NCBI RefSeq assembly: GCF_025252405.1
Contig: NZ_CP104307.1
Span: 4,712,001-4,776,000, forward strand
DNA: 64,000 bases
Source of the DNA: Flavobacterium sp. TR2
GTDB taxonomy: Bacteria > Bacteroidota > Bacteroidia > Flavobacteriales > Flavobacteriaceae
Direction of reading: 5' to 3'
Shown here: positions 43,569-53,084 of the stretch, in pieces
How the letters are laid out: every line of letters starts with the position of its first letter
Numbering within the stretch: position 1 is the stretch's first letter
Notes under the pieces: model-generated
Told to the model about the DNA's origin: nothing
What the model saw: the letters and a program-made list of their open reading frames with translations, nothing else
Databases searched by the model: none
Translations under genes and position numbers: made by a program

Positions 43569-46238
43569 TTAGATATCTTTTTCTTTTTGTTCAATTGGCA
43601 GCGTAATGCTAAAAACAGCCCCTTCATTAGAAACTCCAGTTGCCGTAATACTTCCACCGTGCCTTTCGGTTATTTTTTTACAAAGAGACAGTCCTAAACC
43701 TGTTCCTTCATAGCGGTCTTTAGAATTTAGACGGGTAAAAGTTTCAAAAATGCGTCCGGTATGATCAAGATCAAATCCAATTCCGTTATCTTCAACAGTA
43801 ATTACGGCTGTTCGTTTACCGTCTTCGTTTTGCTCTTGTGCTTTAATGGTAATTAGCGGAGGCACATTTTCTTTAGCAAATTTTATAGAATTATTTATCA
43901 GGTTATAAAACAGCTGATACAGCAATACAGAAGCTCCTTCTAGAATTGGAAGCTCCTCATAGTAAATTTTACCGCCTGTATTTTGAAGCGCTATTTCAAG
44001 ATCGGTTTCAATATTCTTAATGACTTCATTTAAATCGACCATTGTCGTTTTTTGCAAATCGGCATTGATTTTAGAATAAGCAAGCACACCGTCAATCATA
44101 GTAAACATACGGTCTGCCGCGACATGAATTCTTTCAATATATCTCGTTGACGACTCGTCAAGATGTCCTTCCAAATGGTCCTCCAGACGGCTTACAAATG
44201 TTTTTATTTTTCTCACGGGTTCTTTCAAATCGTGCGAAGCAACATGGGCAAACTGCTGTAAGTCATCGTTAGAACGCTGCAGCTCTTTGGTTCGGTCTGC
44301 CACCAGAATCTCCAGTTTTTCGGTCGTAGATTTTTGCTCATGTATATCGGTGCAGGTGCCAAACCAATTGGTAATGATGCCTTCTTTATCTCTAATAGGA
44401 AGCGCCTTGCTCAAAAACCAGCGGTATTCTCCTGTATTTCCATTTTTTAAACGAAATTCAATCTGATACGAAGAGCCTGCATGAACACTTTGGTACCACG
44501 TTTTTAGAACCCGAGAAACATCATCTGGGTGAAGTGTCGGAACCCAGCTGGAATCGCCAAATTCGTGTTCGTTAAAACCTGTATATTCATACCAACGTCT
44601 ATTATAATAATCTATGAATCCGTCTGGATGTGCTGTCCAGATAATTTGCGGAACCAGATCTGCAAGCTGTCTGAATTTTTCTTCGCTTTCTGCAATTACA
44701 TTTTGAAGTTCTTTTTGCGAAGTAATATCACTTGCGGCACCAAACCATTCTACAATCTTTTGCTTCTCATCTAATATTGGAACCACTCTTGAAAAGACCC
44801 ATTTGACAGAATCATCGGCATTTATGATTCGGTGCTCCATTTCAAAAATGCTTTTTTCTACTATCGATTTTGAAATAAGATGAACCGCCTGCTTTAAATC
44901 GCTGGGATGGACAAATTTATCCAGCCAATTGATTCCGTGTCCTCCAGTGCTAGAAAGCCGTTCGCCTTCGAGATCATGCATAATCATCCAGTCGGCATCC
45001 ATGCGGTAAACGAGATCGGATGACGCGTTGACTAAAGCTCGAAAACGGCTTTCACTTTCTTCCATTTTTTGGCGCGCTTCTACTTGCTGCGTCACTTCGA
45101 CTGCAACCTGAATCATTCCTGTTATTTCTCCGTCTTCAATTAATGGACGATAGGCCAAATTGTAATAGTAGTTTTTTACTTCTCCTGTGCGATTATGCGG
45201 TACGAGAACTTCGCTTTGGTCAAAAGGAATTCCTTCATTGTACACTTTAAGAACCTGTTCCCACACATACTGCCCTTCAAGTTCTGGCAGTACGTCTATC
45301 AATCGCATACCGATAATTTCTTCTCCGCGGCCAATCATTTGCAGCATATGCTTGTTGATTTGCTCAATGACTAGATCATCGCCCCTAAGCACTAAGGTTG
45401 GAGCGGGCGTCTGATGGATCATTTTACGAAAACGATTCTCGCTTTGCTGAAGTTTTCCTTCGGCTTGCTTGCTTTCTGTAATATCTCTCGTAGTTCCAAC
45501 TACAAGCTCTACTTCTCCTCTTTCATTAAAAACTGGAACAAAAATATAGTCGTAAATTCTTCTTCCCAGTTCTGCGTGCGGGAAAGAAACTGTTCCTCGA
45601 ATGGGCTTTTTTTCGGCAACAACAGCATCTATTTCCGCTTCGTGCATTTCGGCGTGCCAGTCTTCATAGCCATTTTCTCTTAATCCGCGTCCTATGGCAT
45701 CCTCTGCCGATTTTCCCCACATTGTCAGTAGGGCTTTGTTTGCGTAAGTGAATTTATAATCGAGATCAAATGCATACACCAAATCGGGGGTGCTGTTTAT
45801 TATGGAATCGTAAAGTCTTTTTTGCTTTTCGGTCTCAATCAATGCTTCGTTCAAAGCTGTTTCTGCTTGCTTTTTTTCGGTGATATCCTCCATTGTGATC
45901 ACCAACAGCTGGCCTTGATTCACGGCAGTAAATCTAAAACAATGCTTCTCGGATTCATGGCGGTACCAATGCTCAAAATTAGCTGGAATACCGGTTTCTA
46001 AAGTTTCAATAAACTTTTCGAGAATGTTTGTTTCTTTTACATTAGAAAAGATTTCACTGTATCTTTTTCCATTATAATCTGAATTGCCGATCCAGTTTAT
46101 TAAGTAGTTATTAAACAGCAATATCAAAAAATCTTCTGCTTTGCCTTCCTTATTGTACAAAGGCTGTAAAACCGCTATACCGTTTGGCGCAGAATTAAAA
46201 ATGGTCTGAAAAAGTTCTAAATTGTGTATCAGCTCCAT
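43569..46238 (-). CDS. Multi-PAS sensor histidine kinase
   Basis: 889 residues from ATG 46238. The frame runs on to 46304, but a TATATTTG -7 box at 46309-46302 overlaps that end, so the shorter start is right. No membrane helices: a cytoplasmic kinase. Five PAS domains are arranged in series (each with NxxFRxx / GTxxDITExK style signatures, such as GTTRDITESKQAEGKLQQSE), then HisKA (VASHDLKEPVRKIKTFVSRL, H-box His) and HATPase_c (NLINNSIKFAKENVPP, EDNGIGFD, EGTGLGLSLCKKI). It shows the bacteriophytochrome-like DHp form. The cognate receiver follows. Ligands of the PAS domains are unknown. Confidence 0.92.
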   Translation of the reverse strand: MELIHNLELFQTIFNSAPNGIAVLQPLYNKEGKAEDFLILLFNNYLINWIGNSDYNGKRYSEIFSNVKETNILEKFIETLETGIPANFEHWYRHESEKHCFRFTAVNQGQLLVITMEDITEKKQAETALNEALIETEKQKRLYDSIINSTPDLVYAFDLDYKFTYANKALLTMWGKSAEDAIGRGLRENGYEDWHAEMHEAEIDAVVAEKKPIRGTVSFPHAELGRRIYDYIFVPVFNERGEVELVVGTTRDITESKQAEGKLQQSENRFRKMIHQTPAPTLVLRGDDLVIEQINKHMLQMIGRGEEIIGMRLIDVLPELEGQYVWEQVLKVYNEGIPFDQSEVLVPHNRTGEVKNYYYNLAYRPLIEDGEITGMIQVAVEVTQQVEARQKMEESESRFRALVNASSDLVYRMDADWMIMHDLEGERLSSTGGHGINWLDKFVHPSDLKQAVHLISKSIVEKSIFEMEHRIINADDSVKWVFSRVVPILDEKQKIVEWFGAASDITSQKELQNVIAESEEKFRQLADLVPQIIWTAHPDGFIDYYNRRWYEYTGFNEHEFGDSSWVPTLHPDDVSRVLKTWYQSVHAGSSYQIEFRLKNGNTGEYRWFLSKALPIRDKEGIITNWFGTCTDIHEQKSTTEKLEILVADRTKELQRSNDDLQQFAHVASHDLKEPVRKIKTFVSRLEDHLEGHLDESSTRYIERIHVAADRMFTMIDGVLAYSKINADLQKTTMVDLNEVIKNIETDLEIALQNTGGKIYYEELPILEGASVLLYQLFYNLINNSIKFAKENVPPLITIKAQEQNEDGKRTAVITVEDNGIGFDLDHTGRIFETFTRLNSKDRYEGTGLGLSLCKKITERHGGSITATGVSNEGAVFSITLPIEQKEKDI

Positions 46239-46301
46239 TATGATATTTAATAAGAGTATTTTCTTGTGCCGTTTAACATATAATTTTGTTAAATTCTTTC
46301 T

Positions 46302-46309
46302 CAAATATA
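46302..46309 (-). promoter_or_regulatory. -7 box of the histidine kinase operon
   Basis: TATATTTG on the minus strand, about 64 nt before the kinase ATG. The -33 region has only GTTTAAC, not TTG. Confidence 0.5.
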
Positions 46310-46460
46310 AATAAAAACACTATTATGTTAAACATTATTCAAAACGATTTCATCCGAAATTCACTATCCCGACCAATCTTATATTAATTCTCTTACTTAA
46401 ATTTAAGAATCAGCTTTTTAATTCAAATAAATAATAGTGGTATCGCTCTAATATGCAAAA

Positions 46461-46482
46461 AGAGCGGAAAACTTTCCGCTCG
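46461..46482 (-). terminator. Terminator of the 86-residue gene
   Basis: Perfect stem GAGCGGAAA / TTTCCGCTC (46462-46470, 46473-46481) and a T run on the minus strand. Confidence 0.8.
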
Positions 46483-46489
46483 TTTACAA

Positions 46490-46750
46490 TTAATCTGTTT
46501 TTGTTTCTTCGTTCCCAAAAGTGCTAATATCCATAGTCGAATGATTTTTATGTCTCAGCTCTTCATAATCTTTGTCATCGCCCCAATCTCCCGTATTGGG
46601 TTTAGAGATTGGATTTTCGTTTATATGCTGGTCTATATTTTCATCATTGGGAAAATACATATGGTATCCTAAAATTGGATCCCAATTTGATTCCTGAGTG
46701 CGATCGATGCCATCTTGGAATAAATCGTCTTGTTCGTTTTTTGTATCCAT
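46490..46750 (-). CDS. Small acidic hydrophilic protein, unknown
   Basis: 86 residues (MDTKNEQDDLFQDGIDRTQE, then WDPILGYHMYFPNDENIDQH). Hydrophilic with many Asp, Glu, Asn and His, no membrane segment or signal peptide. Clean terminator 8 nt after its stop. The frame on the other strand (46609-46857) is not plausible as a protein. Similar short proteins occur in Flavobacterium as hypothetical; function unknown. It is separated from the kinase operon by a spacer of about 180 nt. Confidence 0.7.
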   Translation of the reverse strand: MDTKNEQDDLFQDGIDRTQESNWDPILGYHMYFPNDENIDQHINENPISKPNTGDWGDDKDYEELRHKNHSTMDISTFGNEETKTD

Positions 46751-46936
46751 CTTTCTATTATTTTACACCCTCAAAAATTGAAAGCCTGATTATTGCCCCA
46801 TTTCATAAAAAGGTAAAATTCAACAAATTAAACAGAACATCTGTTATATCATTTTAAAAAAAGTTTATATGATTTTATAATCTTAAAAAATATTAACTGC
46901 TGATTTAACTATATTTTTTGGTTAAGCTGAAAAACA

Positions 46937-46971
46937 AAACAGCCTGCAAACACAAGGCTTACAGGCTGTTT
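46937..46971 (-). terminator. Terminator of the BtuB-like receptor gene
   Basis: AAACAGCCTG / CAGGCTGTTT with an inner extension of the stem; T-rich on the minus strand. It lies 32 nt past the stop of the receptor gene. Confidence 0.75.
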
Positions 46972-47002
46972 CTAACAATCTAAAGTTCTGAAAAAAATTC
47001 TC

Positions 47003-48865
47003 TTAAAAAGTTACCAGTTTAACTCCCAAAGTAAACCAGCGAGATGGCAGCGGCACTGCCCCTACTTCATAATAAGTTGCATTAAAAATGTTTTGCCCGT
47101 CTAAGAAAATGGTAAACTTATTAATTGCCTGACTTACTCTAAAGTCGTTTACCCAATAAGATGGTCCTGTAATTCTTTCGTTAAAACGAGTTGCAAACAT
47201 TACAGATAAGTTTTTAAACTGATAATCTATTGTATTGGTAATTTGATGCTTCAATGAAGAAATTGCATATTTTGAGTACGTTTCTGTACGATCTGTCTTG
47301 AACTCTGAATCTAAATAAGTGTAGGCTAAAAGAATGCTCAATCTAGAATCTTTAGAGAAATCAAATCTGTAAGTTCCGCGTAAATTGATTCCGTTTGTAT
47401 TCAAATCTCCTTTATTCTGGCTTTGCCAAGGCACATTTGTAGCATTACGCATCCAGTCGATATAATTGTCTATTTTTCTGTAGAAATAATTGGCATTTAA
47501 GCTCAAAGCTTTTTTGTTGAATTTAAACCCAACTTCGCTCTGAAAAGCATTTTCAGATTCTAAATCTGGATTTCCTATATTTCCTGTCTGTTTCAAATAC
47601 AAATCTGTAAAAGACGGAATTCTTTGGCTGGTTCCCACATTTCCTATAATTTTAAATGCATCAGTAATGGCATAACTTGCATCAATTCCCGGATAAATCT
47701 GCCATTTATAATCTGAGTTGTAGTTTAAATATGTCCCGATATTGACATCCAATTTTTCAGTAAAACTTCTTCTATATTCTGCATAAAGTCCAACATTTTC
47801 GCGATCGTGATCTCCAATGTTTGTCGAATGAATGTTTTCGTTTCTAAACTCGGCTCCAAAACCAATTTCTCCTTTTGACAATTTAACTGTAGAGTTCAAT
47901 TCTCCTGCAATCGAGTTGGTGTAATGCTGGCTTCTTCCAACAGCTAGATTTGAATTTCCTAAATAACGATAATCGTCATAATTGTATCGGTAGGTAATTC
48001 TCGGCATAATTTTCCAGCTATCAGTAATTTGATGATTGGACTGAATATTGGCAAATGTAGTCTGAACAATTTCTGTAGAATTTTTGTCTCCAGGCGCAGC
48101 GTAAAATCCGTTTGCGCCAAATCCGTTTTTGATATAACCAGCAGAACCTAAGATTTCATTTTTATCATTGATCTGCACATTTCCCTGATAGAAAATTTTA
48201 TTGTTTTCGAATGCTGTATTGTAACGGTAACCGTTGCTTTTATCGTGCGAAGCAAAAAGCAAGTGCTGCTGTTTTTCTTTGCCTAAAACTGCTCCAGCCT
48301 GTACTCCTGTTCCGTAGAAAGTATCTCCTGTATCCTGAGTATCTTTTTCGAAATTAGATCCCGCATACGTGCTCACTAGAAATCCAGAATCGGTTGGTTT
48401 TTTCGTGATAATATTGATTGCTCCAGTTAAACTATTGATTCCGTAAATTCTTGCTGCCGGACCACGAACCACTTCAATTCTTTCGATTGCTTCAACCGGA
48501 AGAGGCAGGTTTAGCATATTATGAGCCGTTTGCGAATCAATTACTTTTGCTCCATTTAATAAAACAACCGTCTGCTCAAAACTTCCTCCATCAACGCTTA
48601 TGTCTGCTTGAGTTCCAAATGGACCTCTTTGTCTAATGTCTACTCCGTTGGCATATTGCAGTACTTCCTGTAATGTTCTTCCTGGCAATTTTTTAATTGT
48701 CTCACTCGAAATTACATATACATTTCGGTTTTGTTTAGAAATAGGCGTGTTAAAACGGCCTTCGTTAATAATCACTTCATCCATTTGGTTAATGGAGTCT
48801 TTTTTTGTCTGCGCGTAAAAATTGGTACAAATTACTGTAAAAACAGCAAAATAGATTTTTTTCAT
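47003..48865 (-). CDS. TonB-dependent receptor, BtuB-like
   Basis: 620 residues, close to the E. coli BtuB length (594 mature) and much shorter than SusC types. Signal peptide MKKIYFAVFTVICTNFYA, then QTKKDSINQMDEVIINEG carrying the TonB-box region. Plug domain: LPGRTLQEVLQYANGVDIRQ, then ISVDGGSFEQTVVLLNGAKV and IEVVRGPAARIYGINSLTGA. The barrel ends in Phe (WFTLGVKLVTF), the classical insertion signal. BtuB-like proteins import cobalamin, iron complexes or other ligands; no cobalamin riboswitch was seen upstream, so B12 is unproven. A TACTTTTG -7 box lies at 48895-48888. Confidence 0.85.
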   Translation of the reverse strand: MKKIYFAVFTVICTNFYAQTKKDSINQMDEVIINEGRFNTPISKQNRNVYVISSETIKKLPGRTLQEVLQYANGVDIRQRGPFGTQADISVDGGSFEQTVVLLNGAKVIDSQTAHNMLNLPLPVEAIERIEVVRGPAARIYGINSLTGAINIITKKPTDSGFLVSTYAGSNFEKDTQDTGDTFYGTGVQAGAVLGKEKQQHLLFASHDKSNGYRYNTAFENNKIFYQGNVQINDKNEILGSAGYIKNGFGANGFYAAPGDKNSTEIVQTTFANIQSNHQITDSWKIMPRITYRYNYDDYRYLGNSNLAVGRSQHYTNSIAGELNSTVKLSKGEIGFGAEFRNENIHSTNIGDHDRENVGLYAEYRRSFTEKLDVNIGTYLNYNSDYKWQIYPGIDASYAITDAFKIIGNVGTSQRIPSFTDLYLKQTGNIGNPDLESENAFQSEVGFKFNKKALSLNANYFYRKIDNYIDWMRNATNVPWQSQNKGDLNTNGINLRGTYRFDFSKDSRLSILLAYTYLDSEFKTDRTETYSKYAISSLKHQITNTIDYQFKNLSVMFATRFNERITGPSYWVNDFRVSQAINKFTIFLDGQNIFNATYYEVGAVPLPSRWFTLGVKLVTF

Positions 48866-49261
48866 TTTGGTTTACTTATTTTTTTGGCAAAAGTAGTTGC
48901 TTACCGTACCAATAAAGCATACCAGTTTTATAATTATAACTAGTCCGGATGAATTTCTGTTCTATTTTGCCTAAATCTAAGCAATACTGAAAGATATTAC
49001 TTATAAATCAAATATTTAACTATCCTTTTTTGAGTTATTTTTTATTAGCCACGACCCGAGCGATAGCGAACTGACGAAGCAATTCACGAATTATTTCAAA
49101 TCATTGAAGTAATTCATCGCGCCTTTTTAATACACAGATTGTAAAAGAAAAATTCGTGAATTCGTGGCTAATAAACGCCTTGCATTTGCTCCATTTTCCC
49201 ACAATAATTCATGATTCAAGCGACAACGAACAGGTAAAGCAATTCGTGGCTAACAAAAAAA
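48866..49261. repeat. 396-bp spacer with TTAGCCACGA inverted repeats
   Basis: No credible gene. ATTAGCCACGA at 49044-49054 pairs with TCGTGGCTAAT at 49162-49172, and ATTCGTGGCTAAC recurs at 49234. Inside are shorter palindromes such as AATTCACGAATT and AATTCGTGAATT. A minus-strand TACTTTTG box at 48895-48888 belongs to the receptor gene. Confidence 0.5.
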
Positions 49262-50566
49262 TCACTTATTGATTTGTCTCCAGATTTTGGCGCTAAAATC
49301 GTCTTTGTACATTAATCTGTTTGTTCGAGTTGGATTTACACGATTGGTCAGAATGATTAAAAATCGATTTGTTTTTCTGTTCATAAAGAAAAAAGTTCCA
49401 GTAAAACCTGTGTGCCCAAAATCGTCTTTTGTAAAAAACTCGTCTGGTTTTCTTTTGTCAAAGCCCAAACCGCGATAGATGCCCTCTTTTGCAAGCGGTG
49501 AATCTGTAAACTCTTTTACAACATTTGCTTTTAGAATTTGTTTTCCTTTATAATTTCCATTGTTCATTAACATTTTGCAGATTACGGCAATCGATTCTGC
49601 GTTGGCAAACAAACCTGCATTTCCTGAAACACCTCCAAAAATAGCCGCCGCTTCATCGTGCACATAACCTTTTACAGTATCTTTTCTGAAAAAATGATCC
49701 ACTTCAGTTGGCATTACATTTTCTGCCGAAGTCCATTTTAACGGATTATATCCAATTTTTGAAATGCCTAGTTCTGTATATATTTCATTTGTAAACTGAT
49801 CGAGTTTTTTTCCTGTTTTGGTTTCAATCATCTGTTTCACCAAAAGCAGGTTCAAATCGCTATACAAATATTTTCCTCTCGGATTTGTATTCGCTTTCGC
49901 AATCCTTTCATAAACCGAAGGATAAAATTCTGGATTGAGCCACATATTTTTATAAATCTGAATCCAATTTTCCTTTGGTTCAAAAACCAGATATTTAGAA
50001 TCGTAAATAATGTTTTTATTCACAAACATATTATCAAACTGCTCAGGATATTGCTCCGATTTTTGATTGCTCAACAGAGGCGAGTTGTCTGGCGTAGAAA
50101 GCAGTGCCTGATAAAAAGTAATGCTTGGCGTTAATCCAGAAGTATGCGTTAAGAGCTCTAAAAGCGTTAAATTGGCAATAGCTGTATTTTTATACATTGG
50201 AACAATCTGGCCAACTTGGTCTGTGAGTTTCAGTTTGTTATTCCCAACCAAACGCATGGTAACTAGTGTTGCTCCTAAAACTTTAGACATCGAAGCCAAA
50301 TCAAAAACATCTTCCGTTTTTACCGATTGCTTTTTGGTATAATCATGATAACCGTAGTTTTTGGAAATCAAGTTAAAATCTCCTGTGCCGACAATAATTT
50401 GCGCTCCCGGAAAAAAGCCGTTTTTAAGCGCATTCTGCATCATCGAATCAATGTAGGCTTCATTTTCTTTATTGTTGCCGTCACTATTTATTTTTTTAGG
50501 CGAATGAAAACTCATTCCCAAAAAAACAAAAGAAATAATGGTGATGCTAAATATTATCTTTTTCAT
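49262..50566 (-). CDS. AmiE-like serine hydrolase (beta-lactamase fold)
   Basis: 434 residues with signal peptide MKKIIFSITIISFVFLGMSF. SxxK motif in DLASMSKVLGATLVTM, Tyr motif in KYLYSDLNLLLVKQMI, and C-terminal GHTGFTGTFFF. The segments YVHDEAAAIFGGVSGNAGLF and ILTNRVNPTRTNRLM match the pattern of AmiE/YbbE (exo-acting N-acetylmuramoyl-L-alanine amidase) and the hydrolase domain fused to many Bacteroidota NagZ proteins, more than class C beta-lactamases. It should remove stem peptides from muropeptides in the periplasm. It is the last gene of a run that also encodes GH20 and GHL10 glycosidases, 3 nt after the former. Confidence 0.85.
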   Translation of the reverse strand: MKKIIFSITIISFVFLGMSFHSPKKINSDGNNKENEAYIDSMMQNALKNGFFPGAQIIVGTGDFNLISKNYGYHDYTKKQSVKTEDVFDLASMSKVLGATLVTMRLVGNNKLKLTDQVGQIVPMYKNTAIANLTLLELLTHTSGLTPSITFYQALLSTPDNSPLLSNQKSEQYPEQFDNMFVNKNIIYDSKYLVFEPKENWIQIYKNMWLNPEFYPSVYERIAKANTNPRGKYLYSDLNLLLVKQMIETKTGKKLDQFTNEIYTELGISKIGYNPLKWTSAENVMPTEVDHFFRKDTVKGYVHDEAAAIFGGVSGNAGLFANAESIAVICKMLMNNGNYKGKQILKANVVKEFTDSPLAKEGIYRGLGFDKRKPDEFFTKDDFGHTGFTGTFFFMNRKTNRFLIILTNRVNPTRTNRLMYKDDFSAKIWRQINK

Positions 50567-50569
50567 GAT

Positions 50570-53071
50570 TTACGGATTAATTTTTAAGTCCTGTCCCGCC
50601 ATCAAAGGCTCGTTATTAGTTCCTGTAATTTGTATTCTAACTGCTTTTACAGGCTGTTTCGGAAAAATTGATGCGTTCCCGTAATCAAAATTATCGCCTT
50701 TTATAAAATCGGTTCCATCGTATGAAAACTCAACATAACCATTGTTTATTATAAATCTCGGGTGATGCGGAATTCCAGTTAAAACATCAATTTTAGAGGA
50801 TGTTATAGGATTGGTAAAAGTGTACAAAATCCAGTCTCCGTCTTTACACGCCACATCGGTGCGCAGATACGATTCTTCGTTATAATCCTGCAGGTTCGAA
50901 ATTGGGAACTTTGGATTTTCTGCCATCGAAGAAGTCACTTTTACTTCTGGTTCCTGATATGGCGAACAGTTGAATTTTACATTTGCCGCAGACTTTTTCT
51001 CTTCTTTATTTTCTACCGTAAAATCTAATCTGTATGTATTTTTCGGGTTGTAATTATCAATCAAAAATCGCAGGCGAGGCTTTGTTTTTAAAGCTTTTTC
51101 GTCTGCATAAGTCTGAATTAATTTATCATTTTCAAAAAGCGAGACATTTTTAATTGTTCCATTTGCTCCATCATCTGACGGATTAAATGCCAGATACCAA
51201 ATGCCTTTTTTGTCGATATGCTGTGAGATATTTTCAGAAATAGCCAAAACTTCCGCTTTCGAGGTATTCCAATTGGCAACAGGCAATTTCTCTGCTTTTA
51301 CCGCTGGACTGGCCGAATATTCATTAAAAAATACTCTGAACATATAGCGTTCGTAATCATTGGTTTGAATTGGTTCTGTATACAAAGGCGATTGTCTTGT
51401 TGGCTCATTTCCTTCCTTATCAAAGCGTACGACAGCACCTTCATAAGGCGGAGTTACGGTAATCGTTCCGTTTTTGTAAATCGCTGTCGGAGGGAAATCT
51501 CTAAAAGCAATTCCCATATCTGCCAGTCTTTTTAAATGGCTGTTGGTTAATCTTCCATAAAAATCATCCCAGTTTTTGTCTTCTTTTTTAGACCAGCCAA
51601 TTTCAGACAGCGCACTAATTCGCGGATAACTTTGATATTCCATTATTCTTGCAGGGCGATCTAGGTATTCGCTCCACAAAGCGCCTTGAACTCCGATTAT
51701 CTTTTTTTGCTCTTCTGGCGTTAAATCTGCATCGGGAATTGGTTCAAACGAATAGGCTCTTTTAGTATCGGTAATTGCTGCCCAGCGGTGGCCTCGTTCT
51801 GTTTCTGACTGTGCCATATCATAATACGTAAATTGTCCCGGCATCATAATCGTTTTATATCCTTTTTTAGCCGACTCAATTCCGTAGCTTATTCCTTGCC
51901 AAGCAGAAATCAGCGTGTTTGGATTGATTTCTCCGCCTTTCAGTATTTCATTCCAGCCGTCTGTTTTTTTATGGTATTTGTCTACAATTGCTTGAACTCT
52001 TTTAAAGAAATAATTCTGAAGCTGAAAACTATCTGTAAAACCTTCTTTTGCCATCAAAGCTTGGCATTTTGGGCAATGCTCCCAATTGGCGCGATTGACT
52101 TCGTCTCCTGCAATGTGAATATATTCAAAAGGAAATAGTCCAGAAACTTCTCTGATAATCGAATCTAGAAGATCATAGTTTTCTTCGCGTCCCACGCACC
52201 AGACATTTTTCACTTCGCCCTGAACACTTTTAAGTTCCTGCGTTATAACGCAACCCACTTCTGGATACGAAGCTGTAACCGCACGCGAGTGTCCCGGAAT
52301 TTCGATTTCTGGCATAACCGAGATTCCGCGATTTGCAGCGTAAGCCACGACTTCTTTAATGTCTTCTTGCGTATAAAAGCCTCCGTAACGTTTGTCTCCA
52401 GAACCGTAAGATGGCAGTAAAACTTCGCCGGGGCCTCTCCAAGCGCCTTTCAAAGTTAAATCTGGCAACGACTTGATTTCGATTCTCCAGCCGTTATCAT
52501 CTGTCAAATGCCAATGAAAAACATTCATTTTATGAGCAGCCAGCCAATCGATATAATTTTTTACGGTTTGTTTGTCAAAAAATTGTCTTGAGCAATCGAG
52601 CATCATACCACGCCAGTCAAAACGCGGATAATCTTCAATTTGTACAAACGGAAGGGTTCCTTTTTTAACTTCTTTTGCAGAACAAATCTGCATGAAGGTC
52701 TGAAATCCGTTCAAAACCCCTTTATCCGTTTTTCCTTTTACGAAAATTCCTTTTTGGTTTATCTCTAACTGATAGCCTTCATCTGGAAGATTCATTTTTT
52801 TATCTACTAAAAATGAAACTGTATTTTTCCCATGTTTTTTTCCGATGGAAACAATTGGGCTTATTCCTGTATTTTTTGAAATGCTTGCCGTGATATAATC
52901 GGCACTATTTTTAAGTTTTTTATCGATAACAATTTTTAGAGGTGAAGGCAAATCAAACTGTCCTGCACTTTGCTGAACCGATACGGGTTTTGGAATTATG
53001 TCTAGTTTTTGGGCTTGTACAAAACTAAGCGAGCTTAGGAATATGGCTAGTAGAAGAATACTTTTTCTCAT
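50570..53071 (-). CDS. GH20 beta-N-acetylhexosaminidase
   Basis: 833 residues. Signal peptide MRKSILLLAIFLSSLSFVQA. GH20b N-terminal domain, then the (beta/alpha)8 barrel: YPRFDWRGMMLDCSRQFFDK, NVFHWHLTDDNGWRIEI, PEIEIPGHSRA, and the catalytic Asp-Glu pair in FEYIHIAGDEVNRANWEHCP. Further C-terminal are YDMAQSETERGHRWA and GALWSEYLDRPARIMEYQ. A chitobiase-like C-terminal region and an F5/8-type carbohydrate-binding end (about 690-833) follow. It removes terminal GlcNAc/GalNAc from glycans. Substrate could be denuded peptidoglycan, chitin oligomers or N-glycans; the gene context favours the first. Confidence 0.93.
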   Translation of the reverse strand: MRKSILLLAIFLSSLSFVQAQKLDIIPKPVSVQQSAGQFDLPSPLKIVIDKKLKNSADYITASISKNTGISPIVSIGKKHGKNTVSFLVDKKMNLPDEGYQLEINQKGIFVKGKTDKGVLNGFQTFMQICSAKEVKKGTLPFVQIEDYPRFDWRGMMLDCSRQFFDKQTVKNYIDWLAAHKMNVFHWHLTDDNGWRIEIKSLPDLTLKGAWRGPGEVLLPSYGSGDKRYGGFYTQEDIKEVVAYAANRGISVMPEIEIPGHSRAVTASYPEVGCVITQELKSVQGEVKNVWCVGREENYDLLDSIIREVSGLFPFEYIHIAGDEVNRANWEHCPKCQALMAKEGFTDSFQLQNYFFKRVQAIVDKYHKKTDGWNEILKGGEINPNTLISAWQGISYGIESAKKGYKTIMMPGQFTYYDMAQSETERGHRWAAITDTKRAYSFEPIPDADLTPEEQKKIIGVQGALWSEYLDRPARIMEYQSYPRISALSEIGWSKKEDKNWDDFYGRLTNSHLKRLADMGIAFRDFPPTAIYKNGTITVTPPYEGAVVRFDKEGNEPTRQSPLYTEPIQTNDYERYMFRVFFNEYSASPAVKAEKLPVANWNTSKAEVLAISENISQHIDKKGIWYLAFNPSDDGANGTIKNVSLFENDKLIQTYADEKALKTKPRLRFLIDNYNPKNTYRLDFTVENKEEKKSAANVKFNCSPYQEPEVKVTSSMAENPKFPISNLQDYNEESYLRTDVACKDGDWILYTFTNPITSSKIDVLTGIPHHPRFIINNGYVEFSYDGTDFIKGDNFDYGNASIFPKQPVKAVRIQITGTNNEPLMAGQDLKINP

Positions 53072-53084
53072 CTTTTTTATGTTT

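Noticed and set aside
48866..49261. Cobalamin riboswitch before the BtuB-like gene
   Set aside because: No B12-box-like sequence or long structured leader is seen; the -7 box lies only about 22 nt before the ATG, leaving no space.
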